64,000 nt of DNA from Phycisphaeraceae bacterium (GTDB lineage Bacteria; Planctomycetota; Phycisphaerae; Phycisphaerales; UBA1924), in assembly GCA_023898685.1 (NCBI GenBank), contig CP060234.1, positions 2,790,001-2,854,000 of the forward strand, written 5' to 3'. Made by a program: the position numbers and the translations under genes. Under the pieces are notes generated by a model that worked only from the letters and a program-made list of their open reading frames with translations, was not told the origin of the DNA and did not search any database. Numbering within the stretch: position 1 is the first letter of the stretch; every line of letters begins with the position of its first letter. Shown piece after piece: positions 23,668 through 32,822 of the stretch.

Positions 23668-26235
23668 CTATTTCAGGTTCGTTTCGAAGAGCTTCAGGAT
23701 GCGGCGGTATTCATTAAGCCACGAGGCGGCTTCGTGGAAGCTGTGCGATTCGACCGGGTACAAGGCGATCTCCCAGTTCTGCTTTTCGAGCTCGATGAGC
23801 CGCTGGGACAGTCGGATCGTGTCCTGCGCCACCACGTTGTCATCGACTAGCCCGTGGCAGATGAGCAGCGCGCCCTCGAGCCCCTCGGCGTGCTCGATCG
23901 GGCTCGAGCGCTCGTAGGCCTCGGGGTCGATGTCGGGCGTGTTGAGGATGTTTGCGGTGTAGCCGTGGTTGTAGTGGGCCCAGTCGGTGACGGGCCTCAG
24001 AGCGGCGCCGCAGCGGTAGATACCGGGGCGCTCGAACATCGCCATCAGCGTCATGAAGCCGCCATAGGAGCCGCCGTAGATGCCGACGCGACCGAGGTCT
24101 GCGTCGGTGTTCTCTCCGAGCCAGGCGAGGCAGTCGTCGAAGTCCTCGAGCTCGGGCGTGCCCATCTGCCGGTAGATCGCGGTGCGCCAGTCGCGTCCGT
24201 AGCCCGCCGAGGCGCGGAAGTCGGGCCCGATGACGATGTAGCCCATGCGGCAGAGCAGCGTGTGGAACATGTGCTCGCGGAAGTAGTACGACCAGCCGTT
24301 GTAGACGTCCTGGAGGTAGCCCGCGCCGTGGCTGAACAGCACGACGGGCTTGCCCCGGTCGCTCGGGGCGGGGACGTCGGGGTCCTCCCAGAGCAGGCAG
24401 TGGATCGGCCGCTCGGTGTGGCTAGACGGCACCTCGACGAAGCGGGGCCTCACCCAGTCGAATGAGCGGTAGAGATCGGTGTCGGTGTGGGTCAGACGGA
24501 CGGGTTCGGCCCCCGGCCGGGCTTCCTGCACGTAGAGTTCGGGCGGGTCCATCTCCGTCGACCACAGAAAGACGGCTCGCGAACCGTCGGGCGAGAGGTC
24601 ATACGACTCGACGGTGCCCGCCATAACGGTGATGAGCAGGGACTCGCCCGTCGAGATATCGACCCGCTCAATCTCGTAAAGGCCCGGGTGTCTGCGGTTG
24701 GCGCGGTAGTACAGCACGCCGCCCGTCGGCGATTCCTGGACATCCTGCACGGTGAACCGGCCTTCGGTCAGGGCCCGCGTTTCGGAGGTTGAGGCGTCCC
24801 ACAGGTAGAGCTGCCCGTAGCCGGTTTCCTCGGAGAGGAACCAGAGCGATGAGCTGTCGCGCGTCCAGCCCATCTCGTTGAAATCCCAGCCGATCCACGC
24901 CTCGTCGCGCAGGTGGTGGACCGGATCAAGCCTGGGCTCGTCGTCGTTCTCGGCCGGGAACTCGACCGTCGCGATCCAGCGGTCCTTGTTGTCGTTCGAG
25001 CGGAGCTGCACCGCGACGCGCGTCCCATCGGGCGACCACTCGATCCGCTCGACCGAGCAGGCGCGGGGCTTGACGGGCTCGGCCGGCTTCTCGGCCTCTT
25101 CTGACTCCGTCGCGGGCTGATCCTGCGAGTCTGGCTCCGGCTCCGTTGATGTCGCATCTTCGATCTCGACCTGCGGATCGACCTGTTGCGCGGTCGCGGC
25201 ATCGACAGACGGGGCCGCGCCCTCGGCCGTGGGCTGCTCGTCAGGCTTGGCTTCCTCCTTCTTTTCATCCGCCTCTTTCCGGTCCTTCAGCCACGCCAGC
25301 GGATCGTCCCCGATCGTCGGCAGCACCGAATCGTCGAGCCAATACACACGCCCGCCATCAAGGTCGAGCAGCACCAGCCGATCGTCCCGGCGTTTCTCCT
25401 CGCCCACGTGGGGCCGCACGTCGCGCGTCGAGACGTAGCCGTCGTCGTTGACGTAGGCCGCGAGTTTGTCGTGCTTCTCCCGGCCCGGATCCTTCGACAC
25501 GCTCAGCAGCATCCACCGCCCCGCGGGCGACAACGCGCGGTCCTGCACCCGCCATCCGCTGCCCAGGTAGAACGGGCCCGGCACCCGCGTCGGGTCGGCG
25601 TCGCGCCGGGCCTTGTCCCGTGCCTCCCGCTCGTCCTTGCGTTCTTCACGCTCCCGGATGCTGTCGAACAGGCGGAGCTGCTGCTCCTCCAGGTACGACT
25701 TCTTCTCGTCCTTCTTCTTCTCGGGGTCGTCCTGGGCGCGGATGTCGGCCACCTGCCGTTCGTTGCCGGTGTCGGCGTCGCGCAGAATCCATACCCCGTC
25801 GCGGCGGAACGCGATCGAGCCGTCCGCCATGAACATCGGGTCGTACTCGCCCGTGGTTGTCCGTGTGAGCTGGGTCAGCGCGCCGGTGAGCATGTCTCGC
25901 TCGAAAACGTCACCGGAGCGGCTGAAGACCTTGAGCGAACGGTCAGTGTTGAACGCCCCGCCCGGATCGGTGATGAACGGCAGATCTCGGTCCTCGATCC
26001 GAACCGGCTCGCCGCCGTCGAGGCCCACACGCCAGCGGTCCCGCAGGCGAGACCCCTCTCGCTGCCGGTCGAACAGGATGCTCCTCCCATCCCATGAGAA
26101 GCACGGGGCGGTGGGCGATCGGGCCACCCACGCCGGGTCGGCCATGATCTGCTTGAGCGTGGGCGTTTCGGCGCCCGCCGCGGCGCCGACCCATCCGGCG
26201 ACTACCAGAACGGCTGTTCTCCAAACAGGGTGCAT
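23668..26235 (-). CDS. Secreted S9-family prolyl oligopeptidase-like peptidase
   Basis: 855-residue serine peptidase of family S9. A signal peptide (about 1-22, VLVVAGWVGAAAGA) precedes a beta-propeller (about 40-590) and an alpha/beta-hydrolase domain. The catalytic residues are Ser723 in YGGSYGGFM, Asp798 in HGLVDDNV and His831 in ESHSFHE. Two charged low-complexity insertions interrupt the propeller: a Lys/Glu/Arg-rich helix at about 165-210 and a Glu/Pro/Ala-rich stretch at about 310-390. Family members cut short peptides, often after proline or with broader specificity. The gene is divergent from the unknown gene at 26343 and appears to be transcribed alone. Confidence 0.85.
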   Translation of the reverse strand: MHPVWRTAVLVVAGWVGAAAGAETPTLKQIMADPAWVARSPTAPCFSWDGRSILFDRQREGSRLRDRWRVGLDGGEPVRIEDRDLPFITDPGGAFNTDRSLKVFSRSGDVFERDMLTGALTQLTRTTTGEYDPMFMADGSIAFRRDGVWILRDADTGNERQVADIRAQDDPEKKKDEKKSYLEEQQLRLFDSIREREERKDEREARDKARRDADPTRVPGPFYLGSGWRVQDRALSPAGRWMLLSVSKDPGREKHDKLAAYVNDDGYVSTRDVRPHVGEEKRRDDRLVLLDLDGGRVYWLDDSVLPTIGDDPLAWLKDRKEADEKKEEAKPDEQPTAEGAAPSVDAATAQQVDPQVEIEDATSTEPEPDSQDQPATESEEAEKPAEPVKPRACSVERIEWSPDGTRVAVQLRSNDNKDRWIATVEFPAENDDEPRLDPVHHLRDEAWIGWDFNEMGWTRDSSSLWFLSEETGYGQLYLWDASTSETRALTEGRFTVQDVQESPTGGVLYYRANRRHPGLYEIERVDISTGESLLITVMAGTVESYDLSPDGSRAVFLWSTEMDPPELYVQEARPGAEPVRLTHTDTDLYRSFDWVRPRFVEVPSSHTERPIHCLLWEDPDVPAPSDRGKPVVLFSHGAGYLQDVYNGWSYYFREHMFHTLLCRMGYIVIGPDFRASAGYGRDWRTAIYRQMGTPELEDFDDCLAWLGENTDADLGRVGIYGGSYGGFMTLMAMFERPGIYRCGAALRPVTDWAHYNHGYTANILNTPDIDPEAYERSSPIEHAEGLEGALLICHGLVDDNVVAQDTIRLSQRLIELEKQNWEIALYPVESHSFHEAASWLNEYRRILKLFETNLK

Positions 26236-26342
26236 CGGTGTTCCCCTCGGCCATTCGCCCCGGGCGTTCTGCGTGACAAAGATGATCTGTCGGCGGCGAC
26301 TTCGACCGCCGGGCTGGCAGGATAACGCCCGGAGTGCAGTTC

Positions 26343-27638
26343 ATGACCGCGCAACCCGCATCCGAATTGCTGCAAGGACTGGACGACCCCACCGGATCAC
26401 ACTGGGATTGGCAACCCCAGCCCGAGGCTCAGCAGCTCGTCGAGGAGTTGCTGCTCGTGTTCCTCGAGCGTTGCCCCGATTCCGCCGCGCTCGGCGAGCG
26501 GATCGTCTCCGAGACCGGCACGCACATCACCGACTGGGTCGGCGTCATCCTCACGCCAGACACACCGGAGACCCGCGAGAGGCTCGCGCGGGCGGGCTAC
26601 GTCCCGCGGACGACCGAGTTCGTCGACGAGGACATCCACTACGCGTTCGGGCAGCCTGTCGGCGTCTTCCCCGACATCCTGCTGACCGACTCCGACCGCA
26701 TGTCGGTCGGCCTGCGCGTCGAGTGCATCCCCGACTTCTTCGCGATCAACCAGCTCAAGGGCTTCGAGTTCGTCCAGGGCGAGCCGTTCGCCCGCGCCCG
26801 GTGGGCGCCGATCTTCCGCGGCGAGCGGGCCGCCCTGTGGGTCATGGAGCGCCACGGCTACGACGGCTACCACCTGGCCTTCGAGCCCGCCGAGAACCGC
26901 ATCGCCGCGATGCATCACCTCGAACGCTTCCGCACGCGGGCCCGCTGCTTCGGCAACGGGTGCGACGGGCTGGCCGACGCCGAGCGGGCGGTGGGGGCCG
27001 CCGCCGACGAGCTGGGCGCCCACTGGGCGGCCGCCCTGTTCATGCAGGCCGAGTACGAATATTTCGTCCGCTCTCACTGCGCCGCGACGGCCCAAGCCAA
27101 CCGGCAGCACGCGATCGGGCTGGGGCTGACCAACGTCGACCACCTCGTCTATGCCTCCAGTGCGATGCGCCTGCCTCGCACGCTCGATCTGTTCGCGGTG
27201 CTCGGCTTCGCCGCCCGCGAGCGAGTCCCGCTCGGCGCGGGTGACACCGCCCACATCCTCGAACAGCCCGTCAACCGCGATGTCGTTGCGGTCGTCGCGC
27301 CCTCCGAGGGCAGCCCGGGACGTGCCGGCTCGTGGACGGCGCTGCTTGGGGAGAGCCTCCTCGCCAGCGGGCCGGCGGCGCTCGCGCTGCGGGGCGACCC
27401 GGATGAACTCGCTCGCCAGCTGGGCCTGCACGACCCGGGCACGAGCAAGGTCGCCGCGTGCCCGATCCCCGCCGACACGATCGAGGCGGCCGCTGCGGAC
27501 GGGCTGCTCGACGACGGGTTCGCCCGGAGCCTGCGCACCGGGGGGCAGATTGGGCCGGCGTTGACCGTTCTTTCGCGTCGTGACGGCTTCCGGGGATTCA
27601 CCCCCGAGATGCTGGCGTGGCGCACGCCGGGGGGGTGA
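26343..27638 (+). CDS. Conserved-looking hypothetical protein
   Basis: 431-residue soluble protein that I cannot assign. It has no signal peptide or membrane segment. The codon use and even residue composition are those of a real gene. An acidic N-terminal helix region is followed by a mixed alpha/beta body with strings such as FPDILLTDSDRMSVGLRVECIP and RHGYDGYHLAFEP. The last third includes VDHLVYASSAMRL. I chose the ATG at 26343 because GGAG lies eight bases upstream; a GTG three codons earlier is the alternative. It shares a 107-base upstream region with the divergent peptidase gene. Confidence 0.65.
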   Translation: MTAQPASELLQGLDDPTGSHWDWQPQPEAQQLVEELLLVFLERCPDSAALGERIVSETGTHITDWVGVILTPDTPETRERLARAGYVPRTTEFVDEDIHYAFGQPVGVFPDILLTDSDRMSVGLRVECIPDFFAINQLKGFEFVQGEPFARARWAPIFRGERAALWVMERHGYDGYHLAFEPAENRIAAMHHLERFRTRARCFGNGCDGLADAERAVGAAADELGAHWAAALFMQAEYEYFVRSHCAATAQANRQHAIGLGLTNVDHLVYASSAMRLPRTLDLFAVLGFAARERVPLGAGDTAHILEQPVNRDVVAVVAPSEGSPGRAGSWTALLGESLLASGPAALALRGDPDELARQLGLHDPGTSKVAACPIPADTIEAAAADGLLDDGFARSLRTGGQIGPALTVLSRRDGFRGFTPEMLAWRTPGG

Positions 27639-27770
27639 ATCGCCTGAGTTTGCATCGAGGATGCTGCACGTAGAAGAGCGCCCAGCGCCCTGCGATTCCG
27701 GCGACGCGATCCGATCCGGCGGAGCGGTTCGTGACGACCGGTGATCTCGAGGCAACATTGGAAACGCGCC

Positions 27771-27816
27771 AAAAACACCCCCCGCGGATGGGCCGGTCGG
27801 CCGATCCGCGGGGGGT
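27771..27816 (-). terminator. Intrinsic terminator for the 27878-29191 gene
   Basis: Read on the minus strand, a 12-pair stem built on ATCCGCGGGGGG and its complement, with an inner GGCC-type hairpin, is followed by TGTTTTTG. It lies about 60 bases after the stop codon. Confidence 0.75.
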
Positions 27817-27877
27817 GAAGGAAGAACAAGCTTTGGGGCCGGGGCTCACCCCGGCATTCTGACGAACTCCGACCCGA

Positions 27878-29191
27878 TCACGGGCAGCCGGCGACGAAGT
27901 TCGAGATGAACAGCTGGACGTCGGCGAGGTCGAGGATGTTGTCGCCGTTCATGTCGGCGATCAGGTCGCCGCCGACGAATCCGGCGATGAAGGCCTGGAC
28001 GTCCGCGAGGTCGAGCACGCCGAACGGCGCGGCGATGTCGGCCACGTTGCATCCCGCCTGGCCGGTCGAGGGAACGACCGTGGTGGCGGTGATCGACGCC
28101 GGGGTGCCGGCCTTGAAGAGGTGGATAGTCACGTCGCCCGTGGTCGGCGGGGTGTTCGCGGTGAACCAGAAGTTGTACATGGTGCCCCAACGCAGCGCGT
28201 TGGTGTTGGTGCCCGCGTCGGCCGCCGACCAGGTGATCGCGCCGCCGCCCTGGGCGTCCGACCAGTCGGTCAGGTCGTACGGGTCGCCCGAGTGGTAGTC
28301 CACGTCGTGGAAGCCGATGTTGGTCAGATCGACGCCGACGGCCGGCACGCTGAAGCTGTCGGCCGAGCGATCGGAGGTCTGGTTGTGCAGGGCGTACTCG
28401 TAGCGCCAGGTGCCGTCGCCGTTGTCATAGACGCGGGTGGCGAGGTTGAACATGCCCTCGCCCGGGACGAAGACCTGCTGGAGATCGACCTGGGGGTCCA
28501 TCTCCTTCCACGCGTAGATCGGGGCCTGCTCGCGGCGGGTGAAGCTGGTGACGTTCAGCGTGAACCCGTTGTGAGTCAGCGGACGCCAGGAAGAGTTGTT
28601 GTTCTGGTTACCGGCCTGGGCGTCGTCGAGGGTGACATACTGCGCGCCGCCGAACCACTGGCCGGCCTGGTTCAGGTCGGTGTCCTTCACCTGGATGCGC
28701 TTGAAGATGGCGTTGCCGCCCGTGCCCGAGCCGCCGAAGGGCCAGAGGAACAGGCCCGTGTAGGCGTTGACCTCGGTCTTGGTGCCCAGGTTCGACTGCT
28801 GGCCGTTGAGGCCCGACCCGTAGGGGTCCGAGCACCCGATGCCCAGCGAGTCAAAGCCCGTCGACTGGCAGGAGCCGCAGAGGCTGCCGTTGAGGGCGGC
28901 GAAGCCGTGCTTGAGCCAGCTCTGGCCCATCTGCTCGAGCCGCCCGTCGAGCAGGCGGTAGATCGTCTGCCCGATGACGGGGTGGCGGTTGGTGCCGTCG
29001 ATCCAGTCGACGACCTCGTTGCCGACGTTGCACGAGACGGTGCCCAGCGAATACGCGTGGATCCCGCCGACGCCGCCGTAGTTGCTCATGTCGCTGACGT
29101 CACCGACGATCACGTCGGGGCCGACCGAAGTGCCGGCGTACGCGATCCCACAGAGCGCACCGGCGGCCAGACAAATCATGCCAGTCTTCAT
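27878..29191 (-). CDS. Secreted protein with GC-type dockerin-like tail
   Basis: 437-residue exported protein. The signal peptide (about 1-19) ends AYAG. The body is rich in Gly, Asn, Thr and aromatic residues, as in extracellular beta-proteins, with a cysteine cluster CGSCQSTGFDSLGIGC near 105-120. I do not recognise a named family. The last 58 residues are two dockerin-like repeats, opening GCNVADIAAPFGVLDLADV and closing NFVAGCP. The second repeat has a calcium-loop-like DMNGDNILD. Two bases differ from a perfect DxNxDG loop, so calcium binding is plausible but not certain. Confidence 0.8.
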   Translation of the reverse strand: MKTGMICLAAGALCGIAYAGTSVGPDVIVGDVSDMSNYGGVGGIHAYSLGTVSCNVGNEVVDWIDGTNRHPVIGQTIYRLLDGRLEQMGQSWLKHGFAALNGSLCGSCQSTGFDSLGIGCSDPYGSGLNGQQSNLGTKTEVNAYTGLFLWPFGGSGTGGNAIFKRIQVKDTDLNQAGQWFGGAQYVTLDDAQAGNQNNNSSWRPLTHNGFTLNVTSFTRREQAPIYAWKEMDPQVDLQQVFVPGEGMFNLATRVYDNGDGTWRYEYALHNQTSDRSADSFSVPAVGVDLTNIGFHDVDYHSGDPYDLTDWSDAQGGGAITWSAADAGTNTNALRWGTMYNFWFTANTPPTTGDVTIHLFKAGTPASITATTVVPSTGQAGCNVADIAAPFGVLDLADVQAFIAGFVGGDLIADMNGDNILDLADVQLFISNFVAGCP

Positions 29192-29258
29192 ACTCGAGTT
29201 CTCCCTTGTTTCACCGAAAATCGTGGATCACCTTTCCGACAAGCGACGACTCAAACGG

Positions 29259-29272
29259 CCGACGATCGTCGG
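29259..29272. promoter_or_regulatory. Perfect 14-base palindrome upstream of a dockerin-tailed gene
   Basis: CCGACGATCGTCGG is its own reverse complement and lies 68 bases before the ATG at 29191. It could be a repressor or activator site. The 302-base gap from 29192 to 29493 also holds an A-rich patch (29310-29370), but I see no convincing promoter boxes and no gene in it. Confidence 0.4.
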
Positions 29273-29493
29273 AACGCTCCCCCGTGGCCCACAACGTAGA
29301 TGATCGTGTTCCGGGAAACAAGCAAGAGTACAAGAAAAGATCGCACAGAATCTAAAGATGCTATTCGGATATAGAACTGGTGTTTGGCCGCGACAACCTA
29401 ACCCTCCTCGGTCCCCGGAGCGATCGGCCCGGCGAACACCTCCCGAGCCGACCGCACGCCCGCCCCGATTCCCGGGCCGGGATCGAGGTCCGA

Positions 29494-31614
29494 TTAGGGG
29501 CACCCCTGCACGAAACTGGCGATAAAGGCCTGAACGTCGGCCAGATCGACGACACCGAACGGCTCGACCAGGTCGGCCGCCGAGTCACCCGCCAGGAACG
29601 CCACGATAAACATCTGCACATCGGCCAGATCAAGCACGCCGAACGGTTCGGCGATATCGGCCGGAGCGCACGCGAGGTCCGCGCAGGTCACGTCGCGCAG
29701 CACGAACGAGTCGACGCCGCCCTCGATCGTGTTGTCCACGCCCGAGTCCGATAGGGAGAAACGCACGCGGAAGTTGGCCGTGAGCGCCACCGTGTCGGCG
29801 ACGCGGTAGGTGAACCCTCGCCAGCCCGGCGTCGGCCCGGTCGAGCCGGCCGAGGTCCAGGTGGCGCCCCCGTCGGCGCTGAACTCGACGCCAAGCGTAT
29901 CGGCGGTCCCGTCGCTGTTGAGGAAGAGCGAGGCGTCGACGTACGGGTCGAGGGCCGCGGAAAGGTCATAGACAGGACTGACCAGCCTCGTCGGCCCGCC
30001 GTCGAGGTCGACGTTGATGGTCACGCCGGTGGTCCAGCACGACCCGGACCCGTCCGCGTCCTCGCGGGGGCCGCCCCGCGTGTCGGTCGCTGGGGGCACG
30101 CCCCGCTCCCATCCGCCGGCCGAAACGCCCGTGTTGTCGACCGTCCAGCCTGGAGCCGACTCGAAGTCGAGGTCGGCGATCAGGTCCCAGTCACCGCTCG
30201 CGATCGCGTGGAAGGCGATGTCGGGCGCCGAGGGCGGGAAGCGGACCTCCGACCCGTTCGCCGCGGTCGCGGTGAAGTAGTAGTTGACGGTCGCGCCGCA
30301 CCGGTGCGAGGGGAACGGCGTGTGATACTCATCGCCCCCGCCGCTCGTCATCGCGGTCGCGACCCAGCCATCCCCGTCGTTGCTGTGCAGCGTGACGCCG
30401 GGTTGCGGGGCGGCCGAGGTGAAGTCGGGCAGCAGCTCGACGCTGATCGACGTTCCGCCCGCGGGGTCGACCCTGGTCGGCGGGTCATCGAGCATGTTGA
30501 TCACCGCACCGACGGGCCCGCCCGCAACGCCGCGGGGGATGAGCAGCGCGTTCCGCCAGCCAGTGTTGTTGATCGACGTGCCCTGGTTGTAGGAGGTGGC
30601 GCTCGAAGTGCACCCGCCGTGGGTGTGGATGCCGATCGCCCGGTTGTCCTGCGCGTCGAGGACGCACGAACCCGAGTTGCCGCCGGTCGTGTCGGTCCGG
30701 TACTGGAGCGTCGTCCCGACGATGTTGTAGAGCACGCCGGTGTGCGACTTCTGGACCGTGTACCAGGCGCTCGGGATGGGCGAACTGGTCACGCCGTACC
30801 CGATGATGTTGATGGGCCGGCCGTCGACGGGCGGCGCCTGGGTCGCGAGCACATAGGTCTTGAGCTGCGCATCGAGCGGCGCGAGACCCGTGGTCGAGTT
30901 GTTGAACACGCCGAAGACCGACCAGTCGTTGCCGACGCCCGATACCCCCGTGTTCTGGACAGACGAAAGGTCGATCGCGTACTGGTCCTTAGGCGGCGGC
31001 GGCACGACCCCGCCGGTGCTCGTCCGCAGCGGCACGCTGAACCACATCACCTCGCCGCTGTTCGGGCCGCAGTGGTCGGCGGTCGCGGCGGTGTTGGGGC
31101 GGTTGTTGAACAGCCAGCCGGTGCACCCGATCGACGCGAGCCGGCCCGAGCGAGGGTCATCGGAGAGCTTGCGGTCGTCGACGGTGTCGCAGATCGTTCG
31201 CCCGTCCAGCGGGGGCAGCCCCGCGTCGGCCCGGTCGACCACCACCCGGCTGCCCGCGGTCCCCGTGGGCACATAGAGATCGACGAACACGCTGTCCCCC
31301 ACGAAGTAGGCCGAGCTGTTCGACCACTCGCTGAGTGTCTGGGCGTTGAGGTACTGCACGTCGCCCGTCCGCCCGGACATGATCATGAGCTGGGCGCCTT
31401 CGGGCAGCAGGGTGTCGCCGAACCAGAGCCGGATCCAGTCGGCGCCCGGCGTCTCCACGACCTGGGAGAACACCGGCTTGCTCCCGTCCGCCGGCGCCGG
31501 CAACACACCGGAATCGAGCCCCACGGGCACGGTGTCGAAACGGAGCGGAGCCGTCTGCGCGAGGGCCGAGGCGGCGAGACCGGCGACGGCGACGATCGAA
31601 AGAGCCTTCTGCAT
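29494..31614 (-). CDS. Secreted trypsin-like serine protease with GC-type dockerin-like tail
   Basis: 706-residue exported protease. The signal peptide (about 1-20) ends in ASALAQ. The chymotrypsin-fold triad is His181 in TAATADHC, Asp230 in GNDWSVF and Ser314 in TTGGNSGS. The arrangement resembles lysyl-endopeptidase-like bacterial proteases. The C-terminal half contains a beta-sandwich region (about 490-645) ending in two dockerin-like repeats, from ACAPADIAEPFGVLDLADV to SFVQGCP. The first cysteine of this tail is in an ACA context rather than GC. Neither repeat has a full DxNxDG loop. AGGAGA precedes the ATG. Confidence 0.8.
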   Translation of the reverse strand: MQKALSIVAVAGLAASALAQTAPLRFDTVPVGLDSGVLPAPADGSKPVFSQVVETPGADWIRLWFGDTLLPEGAQLMIMSGRTGDVQYLNAQTLSEWSNSSAYFVGDSVFVDLYVPTGTAGSRVVVDRADAGLPPLDGRTICDTVDDRKLSDDPRSGRLASIGCTGWLFNNRPNTAATADHCGPNSGEVMWFSVPLRTSTGGVVPPPPKDQYAIDLSSVQNTGVSGVGNDWSVFGVFNNSTTGLAPLDAQLKTYVLATQAPPVDGRPINIIGYGVTSSPIPSAWYTVQKSHTGVLYNIVGTTLQYRTDTTGGNSGSCVLDAQDNRAIGIHTHGGCTSSATSYNQGTSINNTGWRNALLIPRGVAGGPVGAVINMLDDPPTRVDPAGGTSISVELLPDFTSAAPQPGVTLHSNDGDGWVATAMTSGGGDEYHTPFPSHRCGATVNYYFTATAANGSEVRFPPSAPDIAFHAIASGDWDLIADLDFESAPGWTVDNTGVSAGGWERGVPPATDTRGGPREDADGSGSCWTTGVTINVDLDGGPTRLVSPVYDLSAALDPYVDASLFLNSDGTADTLGVEFSADGGATWTSAGSTGPTPGWRGFTYRVADTVALTANFRVRFSLSDSGVDNTIEGGVDSFVLRDVTCADLACAPADIAEPFGVLDLADVQMFIVAFLAGDSAADLVEPFGVVDLADVQAFIASFVQGCP

Positions 31615-31799
31615 TTCCCCATCTCCTCGAGTTCGGACTTTCCCTGATACGGGATCGGCGAGCGAACGCCGTCGGGGCCGGAGGGCCCCACAGAATCGAC
31701 CGCGCGGTCGATGGCACCACCGCGCGGCCGCTCCCCCACGGTCTCACCAGACTAACAGCAAACGCCCTCCAACGGAACACCCGACCCGAAAACTCGCCC

Positions 31800-32822
31800 T
31801 CAGGGCCCGCCTGGGCCATTCCGCCACGAGGTCAGCAGGTCGGCGAGCTCATCGGCGAAGTGGGCCATCGATGTGCTGGGGAGCAGGGCCAGCGGGTCGT
31901 CGATCAGGCCCAGCCGACCGGAACGTACCGCCGGGATGTCCAGTGTGGCGATTCGGCCCAGTCTCGCCCGGATCTGCTCGGCCCCGATCGCCCCGGCGTC
32001 CGCGTTGTGGTTGCGCGGGGCGATCAGCACGATCGCCGAAGGCGCGAGCCGCAGGACGTCCTCGGCGTCCAGTTCCATCCAGGCCGAGCCCTCCGTCATG
32101 GCGGGCATGCCCCCGATCCGCTCGAGGATCTGCTGGTGGAACGAACCGGGCCCGAGCGCCCCGATCGGGTCGGTCGCCGCGAGCAGCAGCACCGGGCCGA
32201 CGTCGGCGAAGCCGTCGCCCCGCTTCGACCACGCCTTGGCGAGATTTGCGCTCGGCAGCTCGACTTCCAGCCGGTCGGCCGGGTCGGTGAACCGGGGGGT
32301 GAGGTGCAGATCCTCCGGCACCCCCATCGAGGGCGGTGGGCCGGTGCTCTCGGCTCGCGGGTCGACCACGCCGAACATGATCGCGAGGTCGTCCACGGTG
32401 TGGGCGATGTCGTCCAGCGTCAGCAGCGTGATGTTGACCAGCTTCCAGCCATGGTCGCGTGCCATCTCGACGAGACGGGGGGGCAATGGCCTCGAGCCCC
32501 ACTCGATGATCACGTGCGTCGGCTGAACCGCCAGCAGCTTCTCATAGTCGGCCGCCTCCTGGTGGCCCACCGCGGGCACGTTGTCGCCCAGCACCAGGTC
32601 ATAGTCGTGCTTGCCCACGATCCGGTCGGCCAGGCCCAGATCTCGCAGCATCACCGCGACGGCAGGGCTGAGCGCGACGATCCGCTCGGTCCCCCCGGGC
32701 TTGCTTGTCGGCCGCGCCGACGACCCGGGTCCATGACCGCACCCGGCGAGGCACGCGAACCCGATCGCGAGGATGATCGCGAGGAATCCCCGACGCGAGT
32801 TCGCTCCATGCCGCGGCGACAT
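31800..32822 (-). CDS. Periplasmic-binding-protein-like lipoprotein (BtuF/FhuD superfamily)
   Basis: 340-residue predicted lipoprotein with lipobox LAGC after a hydrophobic signal (residues about 13-28). The mature part matches the helical-backbone metal-chelate binding fold, with ERIVALSPAVAVMLRDLGLADRI at the start and a KLLAVQPTHVIIEW strand. Family members deliver cobalamin, haem or siderophores to ABC importers. No permease or ATPase gene is adjacent, so it is an orphan here. The stop of the GHQP protein gene and this ATG overlap as TGATG, giving the start and showing coupling. A GTG three codons upstream is less likely. Confidence 0.75.
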   Translation of the reverse strand: MSPRHGANSRRGFLAIILAIGFACLAGCGHGPGSSARPTSKPGGTERIVALSPAVAVMLRDLGLADRIVGKHDYDLVLGDNVPAVGHQEAADYEKLLAVQPTHVIIEWGSRPLPPRLVEMARDHGWKLVNITLLTLDDIAHTVDDLAIMFGVVDPRAESTGPPPSMGVPEDLHLTPRFTDPADRLEVELPSANLAKAWSKRGDGFADVGPVLLLAATDPIGALGPGSFHQQILERIGGMPAMTEGSAWMELDAEDVLRLAPSAIVLIAPRNHNADAGAIGAEQIRARLGRIATLDIPAVRSGRLGLIDDPLALLPSTSMAHFADELADLLTSWRNGPGGP

